Positions 1-5,215 of a stretch of 12,575 bases of DNA are shown in pieces. The position numbers and the translations under genes are program-made. Each line of letters starts with the position of its first letter. Position 1 is the first letter of the stretch. Under the pieces are notes generated by a model. The model saw only the letters and a program-made list of their open reading frames with translations, ran no database searches and was not told the origin of the DNA. The DNA comes from Clostridia bacterium (lineage in GTDB: Bacteria; Bacillota; Clostridia; Oscillospirales; Acutalibacteraceae), in the NCBI GenBank assembly GCA_017519685.1, contig JAFWRV010000155.1, forward strand, positions 1-12,575. Direction: 5' to 3'.

Positions 1-809
1 AAGCTTGTAACAAAGCGGTTGCAGGGAGTGTTGACATCGAGGTTTGTCTGAAATTCGGGCGTTTCCATTACGGAAGGACTGTAATGGTTATCTTTGAGAA
101 CATAAGCTATTGTATCGGTTGTTATATCCTCATAGGTGCCGGTGTATTTTTGTTCTTCTCTGAAATATGAGAAGCTAGTATTATTGCCGTTAGGCGTAGT
201 GTAAAAGGAACCGGCTTTAATATCTTCGGCAGATATTATTTCGTCAGCGTCTTCTTCATACTCCATGTTGTTTGAGAACGACACTATCTGAAGCATATTA
301 ATATACTTTTTGAATTCAGGAACAGAAAGTCTGTCATTGAGCATGCGCTTGAATTCTGCTTGTATGCCGCCTTCGTTGTTAGGCTTTTTCACCTCAAGAA
401 ATGCAAGAGGAATTCCGTTTATCAATATGGTTATATCCGGTCTGAATGAACCTTTGGATTCGGGGCAGAAAAATAATTCATCAACCACACCGAAAGAATT
501 GTTGTCAATGTTATCGAAGTCAATGAGTCTTAATTCTCCGTCAACCGGACTGATGAGGCGTTTATAGAAAGACTTGCCCATATCATTGTTACGGATAAGA
601 GCATCAATTTCTTCGATAAGTTTTACAACTTTTTCTCCTGTGAGAGAAACGTCGTTTATCTTTTCTATTGAATCTTTGAAAACATCAACGGCAATTCGGG
701 TTGAGTGATGAATAATAATATCTTTTAAAGACAGATAGTCATACCCGATACGCATAAACTGTATCGTAGCCGGAATTTTAACACGAGTATCTTCATTAAA
801 AGTGGCCAT
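1..809 (-). CDS. hsdR: Type I restriction endonuclease subunit R, N-terminal part (cut by window edge)
   Basis: This is the ATP-dependent translocase/nuclease subunit of a type I restriction-modification complex, which cuts unmethylated foreign DNA. Only the first 269 codons are present; the frame is open to the left edge. I translated it by hand from the ATG at 807-809, which is preceded by AAAGGAG eight bases upstream. The visible part holds the RecB-like nuclease domain: Asp125 in RPDI, then Glu139 and Lys141 in LEVKKP, which together form the PD-(D/E)xK catalytic site. A Gln at 150 may correspond to the conserved Gln that follows this site in HsdR proteins. The helicase motifs would lie outside the window. 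The gene has its own promoter and is separated from the upstream minus-strand gene by a terminator, so any hsdM and hsdS must lie to the left or elsewhere. The family call is firm; whether the gene is intact cannot be seen. Confidence 0.9.
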   Translation of the reverse strand, partial: MATFNEDTRVKIPATIQFMRIGYDYLSLKDIIIHHSTRIAVDVFKDSIEKINDVSLTGEKVVKLIEEIDALIRNNDMGKSFYKRLISPVDGELRLIDFDNIDNNSFGVVDELFFCPESKGSFRPDITILINGIPLAFLEVKKPNNEGGIQAEFKRMLNDRLSVPEFKKYINMLQIVSFSNNMEYEEDADEIISAEDIKAGSFYTTPNGNNTSFSYFREEQKYTGTYEDITTDTIAYVLKDNHYSPSVMETPEFQTNLDVNTPCNRFVTS

Positions 810-838
810 TAGTAACTCTCCTTTGAGATTATCAATTT

Positions 839-867
839 ATTATAACAAAAGAATCATAAAAAGTAAA
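839..867 (-). promoter_or_regulatory. Putative sigma-A promoter of hsdR
   Basis: Reading the minus strand, a -35 box TTTACT (862-867) and a perfect -10 box TATAAT (839-844) are separated by 17 bases. Transcription would begin near 832, about 20 bases before the hsdR start codon and just ahead of its ribosome binding site. The -35 matches the consensus at four of six positions. It lies downstream of the 907-941 terminator, so hsdR appears to be an independent transcription unit. Confidence 0.6.
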
Positions 868-906
868 TAATTATAATTTCACGCACTACTAACAGACAAA
901 ATATTC

Positions 907-941
907 AAAAGGTCCTCAGGAGCAATCCTGAAGACCTTTTT
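907..941 (-). terminator. Rho-independent terminator of the zinc-ribbon gene (probably bidirectional)
   Basis: An inverted repeat AAAAGGTC-c-TCAGGA / TCCTGA-a-GACCTTTT surrounds a GCAA loop. The 15-position stem has one C-A mismatch, and both ends carry A/T tracts so U-runs are produced in either direction. It lies about 55 bases downstream of the stop codon at 997 on the minus strand and ahead of the hsdR promoter. Its evident job is to end the zinc-ribbon transcript. Confidence 0.75.
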
Positions 942-996
942 GATTTATGTTTTTACCGGGAAATATAAATTATATTGTGTGCTTACGGCGCCGCTT

Positions 997-1605
997 TTAA
1001 TTATTCATACAAAGCAGTATAATTCCGGAAATGGGACTGACAAAAATCAGCGCGGCCACTTTAAGACCGGTTGAGATTTCCTCGTTTCTGTTAAGCTTGC
1101 CGAAAATGCTTATTGTAATGGGAAGGCACCAGATAAGAGGAATTAGAAGCCAGCCGATTGTGAGACATCCGATAACAAGGAAAATCTTTGCTATCAGCGC
1201 AAGAGTTTCATCATTCGACGCCGGTGCTTTTGTCTGCGGCGTTTCCTCAGCGACGCTGCATCCGCAATGGACACATACAACCGCCTGCGCGGGAATCTGC
1301 TGCCCGCAGTGAATACAGAATTTTGTTTCTCCGCCGGGGAAGATGTTCTGATTCTCTTCGTACACGGGCGCCGGTCCCGGATTTGCCATTTCCGTGCCGG
1401 GCGCGGCGTAAGGGGAGTATGCCGCATTGCTTTCCTGCTGAAAACCGGGCGCGGTCTGAACGGGAGGAGGAAGAACCTCATCCGCAGCCGGCTCGGGCGG
1501 CGTTTCCTTTGTGTACGCTGCTGAAGACACGATGAGCTTTGCTCCGCATGACGTGCAGAATTTCATTCCGTCTTCACATTTAACTCCGCATTCGGGACAA
1601 AACAT
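997..1605 (-). CDS. Zinc-ribbon membrane protein of unknown function
   Basis: A 202-residue protein with two zinc ribbons and a hydrophobic C-terminus. Ribbon one is at the extreme N-terminus with CPEC (Cys3, Cys6) and CTSC (Cys17, Cys20). Ribbon two is at 95-118 with CIHC (Cys97, Cys100) and CVHC (Cys111, Cys114), plus an extra Cys116. They are separated by a low-complexity linker rich in Pro, Ala and Glu (about 25-90), probably disordered. Residues about 137-169 and 182-199 are hydrophobic and should form two or three membrane helices, leaving the ribbons most likely in the cytoplasm. The start ATG has AAAGGAG seven to eight bases upstream. Proteins of this plan are common in Firmicutes and are usually annotated only as zinc-ribbon domain-containing. 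I cannot assign a role. It is transcribed divergently from the RpiR regulator and has its own promoter and terminator. Confidence 0.85.
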   Translation of the reverse strand: MFCPECGVKCEDGMKFCTSCGAKLIVSSAAYTKETPPEPAADEVLPPPVQTAPGFQQESNAAYSPYAAPGTEMANPGPAPVYEENQNIFPGGETKFCIHCGQQIPAQAVVCVHCGCSVAEETPQTKAPASNDETLALIAKIFLVIGCLTIGWLLIPLIWCLPITISIFGKLNRNEEISTGLKVAALIFVSPISGIILLCMNN

Positions 1606-1637
1606 AGTATGACTCCTTTGTTTAATGTATTTTATTT

Positions 1638-1666
1638 ATAATAACAAATTACAATGTAAATTACAA
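1638..1666 (-). promoter_or_regulatory. Putative promoter of the zinc-ribbon gene
   Basis: On the minus strand a TTGTAA -35 box (1661-1666) and a TATTAT -10 box (1638-1643) are spaced by 17 bases, about 30 bases ahead of the start codon and its AAAGGAG site. It stands back to back with the rpiR promoter, about 60 bases between the two -35 boxes. Confidence 0.5.
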
Positions 1667-1704
1667 GACGGCAGCAAAAATTAACAAATCATTTTTTTCG
1701 AAAG

Positions 1705-1729
1705 TGCAATTTATGAAATAAATCTTGCA
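1705..1729. promoter_or_regulatory. Putative operator palindrome overlapping the rpiR -35 box
   Basis: TGCAA (1705-1709) and TTGCA (1725-1729) are outer inverted arms. Within them ATTTAT (1709-1714) and ATAAAT (1718-1723) form a perfect six-base inverted repeat around GAA. The right arm overlaps the TTGCAT -35 box, a location typical of repressor sites. AT-rich palindromes of this size are in keeping with binding by dimeric RpiR-type HTH regulators, but the assignment is inference. Confidence 0.4.
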
Positions 1730-1753
1730 TTATTTTACCTTTTGTAGTAAAAT
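1725..1753 (+). promoter_or_regulatory. Putative sigma-A promoter of the rpiR-yhiN-cmk-plsC-ispH/rpsA operon
   Basis: A TTGCAT -35 box (1725-1730) and a TAAAAT -10 box (1748-1753) are separated by exactly 17 bases. Transcription would start near 1760. This leaves about 35 bases of leader before the TTG start favoured here for the regulator. All genes through 7437 overlap, so this is the only obvious promoter at the head of the operon. Confidence 0.65.
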
Positions 1754-1760
1754 ATGCGAG

Positions 1761-1776
1761 AAATTATGCATTATTT
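1761..1776. promoter_or_regulatory. Second putative operator, near-palindrome in the rpiR leader
   Basis: AAATTATG (1761-1768) and CATTATTT (1769-1776) pair as inverted arms at seven of eight positions, centred on ATGCAT. The nine bases GCATTATTT recur as a direct repeat at 1727-1735 and 1768-1776, 41 bases apart, about four helical turns. It lies just downstream of the predicted transcription start, where a bound repressor would block transcription. Binding by the adjacent RpiR protein is inferred only. Confidence 0.4.
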
Positions 1777-1794
1777 AAAATGAAGGTGTGCAAA

Positions 1795-2661
1795 TTGTCA
1801 TCCGATATTCAGGAAAAAATAGATTTATATTATAATTCTCTTTCAAAGGGACACAAGAAAATCGCGGATTTTATAAGGTCCGATTATGAGAAAGCGTCTT
1901 TTATGACCGCGTCGGAACTCGGTCAGGCAGTGGGAACCAGCGAAAGCACGGTTGTCAGATTTGCCGCGCACATCGGTTTCGCGGGTTATCCGGATCTTCA
2001 GAAGAATCTTCAGGAAACGGTCAAGAGCCGTCTTACAAGTGTTCAGAGAATGGAAGCCGCAAACAGGATATACGGCGGCGATTTTGTCGAAGCAGCTCTC
2101 AATACCGATATTGAAATGATTAAAAAGACACTCGACGGACTTGACAGGTCCGCTTTTTCGGGCGCGGTTGAAGCTATCAACAACGCGAAGAAAATATACA
2201 TTCTCGGCGTGCGTTCCGCCGCATCAATAGCAAGCTTTGCCGCGTTTTATCTCGGCTTTATTTATGACGCGGTTTTCATTGATACATCCGCTTCAAACGA
2301 GATATTCGAGAAGATGCTTCGAATTGACAAGGACGATGTCTGCATAGCAATCAGTTTTCCGAGATATTCAAACCGTACTCTAAAGGCGCTCAAATTCGCG
2401 AGATCGCGCGGAGCGGAAATAATATCCGTCACCGACAGCGAGATTTCGCCTATCGCGGCTTACGCCGATTATCTCCTTCTCGCCCAGAGCAGTATGCTGT
2501 CGTTTGTCTATTCTCTTGTCGCTCCGCTGAGTCTTCTGACGGCTCTCATAGCGGCAAGCGCGGGTGAGAGAAAAGAGGAGATTCACGCGAAACTCGAGGA
2601 ACTTGAAAAAATCTGGGAAGAATACAGGGTTTACAGAGTTCACGGAGAGGATCAGCCTTGA
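1795..2661 (+). CDS. MurR/RpiR-family transcriptional regulator (HTH + SIS domains)
   Basis: This is a DNA-binding regulator that senses a phosphosugar-type ligand. Counting from the TTG at 1795 (288 residues), an N-terminal RpiR-type helix-turn-helix spans about 1-75, with the recognition segment near 39-62 (MTASELGQAVGTSESTVVRF). A SIS domain covers about 120-250 and includes the ILGVRSAAS loop near 136-144, of the kind that binds sugar phosphates. I prefer the TTG start because AGGTG sits six bases before it. The in-frame ATG at 1780 has no Shine-Dalgarno and adds only five residues. The final codons overlap the next gene by four bases (TTGA). The ligand cannot be read from sequence. As the first gene of the operon, with palindromes at its promoter, it probably regulates itself and the operon. 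The family call is firm; targets are inferred. Confidence 0.88.
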   Translation: MSSDIQEKIDLYYNSLSKGHKKIADFIRSDYEKASFMTASELGQAVGTSESTVVRFAAHIGFAGYPDLQKNLQETVKSRLTSVQRMEAANRIYGGDFVEAALNTDIEMIKKTLDGLDRSAFSGAVEAINNAKKIYILGVRSAASIASFAAFYLGFIYDAVFIDTSASNEIFEKMLRIDKDDVCIAISFPRYSNRTLKALKFARSRGAEIISVTDSEISPIAAYADYLLLAQSSMLSFVYSLVAPLSLLTALIAASAGERKEEIHAKLEELEKIWEEYRVYRVHGEDQP

Positions 2662-3914
2662 ATACAGAGTTAATAGTTATAGGCGCCGGAGCCGCAGGAA
2701 TGATGGCGGCGGGAACCGCGGGCGAAAACGGAGTGAAAACCGTTTTGCTTGAAAGAAATGAAAAACCGGGGCGCAAACTGATGATAACCGGAAAAGGCCG
2801 CTGTAACGTAAGCAACAACTGCGATTCGGTCCAGCAGCTGATTTCATCGGTTCCCCGAAACGGCAGATTCCTTTTCGGCGCGTTTTCAAGATTTATGCCT
2901 TCCGATACGGTTGATTTTTTCGTCAGCCGCGGAGTGCCTCTTAAAGTCGAGAGGGGAAACAGGATTTTTCCCGTTTCCGACAAGGCGTCGGATATAGTTG
3001 ACTGCCTTCACGACTATGTAAAGAAAAACGCGGTAATTAAACACGGCAGAGCCGTGAAGCTTCTGACGGAGGACGGCTGTGTCAGAGGAGTTGTCACCGA
3101 AGACGGAGAGACGCTGACTGCCCGAAAGGTGATAATCGCGACGGGCGGCGTTTCATATCCGTCAACCGGCTCGACAGGCGACGGCTACACGCTTGCAAAA
3201 CAGGCGGGGCACACAATAATTTCACCGGTTCCGTCACTTGTGCCTCTCGAGATTCACGAGGGCTTCTGTACCGACCTTACCGGTCTATCGCTTCGTAATG
3301 TCACGGTTAAAATAATTGACACATCCAAAGGAAACAGGGAAATATATTCGGAATTCGGCGAGATGCTTTTCACTCATTTCGGAGTGTCAGGGCCGCTGAT
3401 TCTCAGCGCTTCGGCTCACATGAGGGAAATGGAAAAAGGGAGATACAAGGTATCGATTGATCTGAAACCCGCCCTTACTCCCGAACAGCTTGACGCGAGA
3501 ATACTCAGGGATTTTTCGGAAAACACAAATAAGAATTTCATAAACGCCCTCGACGCTCTTCTGCCGAAAAAGCTGGTTCCCGTAATAGTGAAGCTCAGCG
3601 GCATCCCGATGTCACTCAAGGTGAATCAGGTTACCCGCGAACAGCGCACGGAGCTTGTGTCGCTGCTTAAAAATCTTACCGTTACGGTGACGGGCTTCCG
3701 TCCCGTTGACGAGGCGATTATAACGAGCGGAGGGGTCAGTGTCAAAGAAATCAATCCCTCAACCATGGAATCAAAACTTATCAGAGGATTATATTTTGCG
3801 GGCGAGGTAATAGATGTTGACGCCTATACGGGCGGATTCAATCTTCAGATTGCGTTTGCAACCGGCCGCCTCGCCGCGATGAACTGCATACAGGAGGATT
3901 ATTATGACGGTTAA
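2658..3914 (+). CDS. HI0933/YhiN-like FAD-dependent oxidoreductase
   Basis: A 418-residue flavoprotein of the HI0933/YhiN family, often labelled NAD(P)/FAD-dependent oxidoreductase or aminoacetone oxidase family. The dinucleotide-binding Rossmann motif GAGAAG is at 9-14. The family signature GRKLMITGKGRCNVSN follows at 38-53, then ATGGVSYPSTGSTGDGY at 161-177. The C-terminal FAD contact FAGEVIDVDAYTGGFN is at 380-395. Length and motif order match the family, so the protein looks complete and is probably cytosolic. Its physiological substrate is unknown. Translation starts at TTG 2658, inside the stop of the regulator; GGAGAGG lies seven bases upstream. The end overlaps cmk by eleven bases. 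Proximity to cmk is a recurring arrangement in Clostridia as I know it. Confidence 0.9.
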   Translation: MNTELIVIGAGAAGMMAAGTAGENGVKTVLLERNEKPGRKLMITGKGRCNVSNNCDSVQQLISSVPRNGRFLFGAFSRFMPSDTVDFFVSRGVPLKVERGNRIFPVSDKASDIVDCLHDYVKKNAVIKHGRAVKLLTEDGCVRGVVTEDGETLTARKVIIATGGVSYPSTGSTGDGYTLAKQAGHTIISPVPSLVPLEIHEGFCTDLTGLSLRNVTVKIIDTSKGNREIYSEFGEMLFTHFGVSGPLILSASAHMREMEKGRYKVSIDLKPALTPEQLDARILRDFSENTNKNFINALDALLPKKLVPVIVKLSGIPMSLKVNQVTREQRTELVSLLKNLTVTVTGFRPVDEAIITSGGVSVKEINPSTMESKLIRGLYFAGEVIDVDAYTGGFNLQIAFATGRLAAMNCIQEDYYDG

Positions 3915-4575
3915 TATTGCCATTGACGGGCCTGCGGGCGCAGGCAAAAGCACGGTTGCCCGTGCCGCGGCAAAGGAACTCGGATACATTTATGTTGATA
4001 CCGGCGCGCTTTACAGAGCGGTCGGCGTTTACGCCCTTAAAAACGGCATCGCAACCCGCGACGCGGAAAACATTGAAAAAATGCTTCCCGGGGTGACTGT
4101 CGAACTTCGTTTCATTGACGGTGAACAGCAGGTTTTTCTCAACGGTGAAAACGTTTCCGGAGAAATCAGGACTCCGGAAGCCTCGATGGCGGCGTCGGAT
4201 GTTTCCGCAATACCCGCCGTCAGGAGTTTTCTGTTTGACCTTCAGAGAGATATTGCAAGGAAAAACAACTGCCTTATGGACGGCAGAGATATAGGCACGG
4301 TCGTTCTTCCGGACGCTCAGGTTAAAATTTTCCTGACAGCGTCGCCTGAAATCAGGGCAAAAAGAAGATATGACGAATTAATCGCAAAAGGTTCCGCTGT
4401 TTCTTTTGACGAAGTGCTTGAAGATTTGAAAAAAAGGGATTATAATGATTCTCACAGGGAAATAGCGCCCCTGAAACCTGCGGAGAACGGAGTTATAATA
4501 GACACAAGCTATCTTACCTTTGAGGAGTCGGTAAGTAAAATTATTGAAACGGCAAAGGAGATTCTCGATGAGTAA
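3904..4575 (+). CDS. cmk: Cytidylate kinase
   Basis: It phosphorylates CMP and dCMP to the diphosphates with ATP, feeding CDP/dCDP into nucleic acid and phospholipid precursor synthesis in the cytosol. The 223-residue length is normal. The P-loop GPAGAGKST is at 9-17. The substrate-side motif VDTGALYRA is at 31-39, GRDIGTVV is at 127-134, and the lid/C-terminal signature KRDYNDSHREIAPL is at 177-190. The start ATG at 3904 is inside the end of the flavoprotein gene, with AGGAGG at 3892-3897 spaced six bases, so translation is probably coupled. The last eight bases overlap plsC. All key residues appear present. Confidence 0.96.
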   Translation: MTVNIAIDGPAGAGKSTVARAAAKELGYIYVDTGALYRAVGVYALKNGIATRDAENIEKMLPGVTVELRFIDGEQQVFLNGENVSGEIRTPEASMAASDVSAIPAVRSFLFDLQRDIARKNNCLMDGRDIGTVVLPDAQVKIFLTASPEIRAKRRYDELIAKGSAVSFDEVLEDLKKRDYNDSHREIAPLKPAENGVIIDTSYLTFEESVSKIIETAKEILDE

Positions 4576-5215
4576 ACAGTTTGATTATGAAACCCTTAGG
4601 GAAGGCAGTACATATAATATTCTGAAGCCGTTAGGCGGAATGATTAACAGGATGTTTTTCAAAATCAGATATGTCGGTCAGGAAAACATTCCTCAGGAGG
4701 GCGGATTTATACTTGCCGCAAATCATATTCACGCCATCGACCCGATGGTTATCGCTCTCGGAATAAAAAAGCGTCAGCTTCATTTTATGGCGAAGCGCGA
4801 GCTCTGGGACAATCCCATTACCGCCTGGGCATTCACCAAGGTTAACGGCTTTCCGATTTCAAGAGGGGGAGCGGACAGCGCCGCCTTCAGATTTGCCGAA
4901 AGAATTCCGGCGGAGGGTTATATTCTGGGCATATTCCCCGAGGGTACCCGTTCAAGGGACGGAAAGTTAGGCAAGCCCAAGAGAGGCGTTGCCGCCATAG
5001 CCGCCAACGCGAAGTGCGGAGTCCTGCCGGTTTCTCTTTATAACTGCGACGGCCTTAAAAAGCATTCGAAATACACCGTGAGATTCGGCAAAATGATACC
5101 TTATGAGGAACTCGGATTTTCCGAGGAGCCGACAAGAGAAGAACAGATACAGGCGTCCGAGTATATTATGAGCAAGATAGCCGAACTCTGGGAGGAAGGT
5201 CATTGCGAAAAGTAA
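4568..5215 (+). CDS. plsC: 1-acyl-sn-glycerol-3-phosphate acyltransferase (PlsC family)
   Basis: It transfers an acyl chain to lysophosphatidic acid, giving phosphatidic acid for membrane lipids at the inner face of the membrane. Using the ATG at 4568, which has AAAGGAG seven bases upstream, the protein has 215 residues. A TTG further upstream at 4544 is in frame but has no suitable site. The acyltransferase motifs are in order: NHIHAID (His53 and Asp58, the HX4D catalytic pair), a basic segment with FPISRGG at 95-101, FPEGTRSRDG at 123-132 for the glycerophosphate, and VLPVSL at 152-157. No strong N-terminal membrane helix is evident, so it is likely a peripheral protein. It overlaps cmk by 8 bases and ispH by 13. 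Exact acceptor specificity cannot be told from motifs. Confidence 0.9.
   Translation: MSKQFDYETLREGSTYNILKPLGGMINRMFFKIRYVGQENIPQEGGFILAANHIHAIDPMVIALGIKKRQLHFMAKRELWDNPITAWAFTKVNGFPISRGGADSAAFRFAERIPAEGYILGIFPEGTRSRDGKLGKPKRGVAAIAANAKCGVLPVSLYNCDGLKKHSKYTVRFGKMIPYEELGFSEEPTREEQIQASEYIMSKIAELWEEGHCEK

Noticed and set aside
1..6. Window begins exactly with a HindIII site (AAGCTT), hinting at a cloning boundary
   Set aside because: A six-base site at an arbitrary edge can occur by chance, and the hsdR frame is continuous up to it; no vector sequence is visible.
310..567. An 85-codon plus-strand open frame
   Set aside because: It is antisense to the hsdR nuclease domain and lacks a Shine-Dalgarno or recognisable family.
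907..941. Possible attenuator or riboswitch leader for hsdR
   Set aside because: It is a single hairpin with U-tracts, lies upstream of the predicted hsdR promoter rather than after it, and has no alternative pairing; a plain terminator explains it.
1031..1535. Plus-strand open frames opposite the zinc-ribbon gene
   Set aside because: They overlap each other and the minus-strand gene, which has intact cysteine motifs and a good ribosome binding site; they are shadows.
4544..4567. Upstream TTG extension of plsC by eight codons
   Set aside because: The ATG at 4568 has an AAAGGAG site at ideal spacing that would lie inside the extension; the TTG has none.
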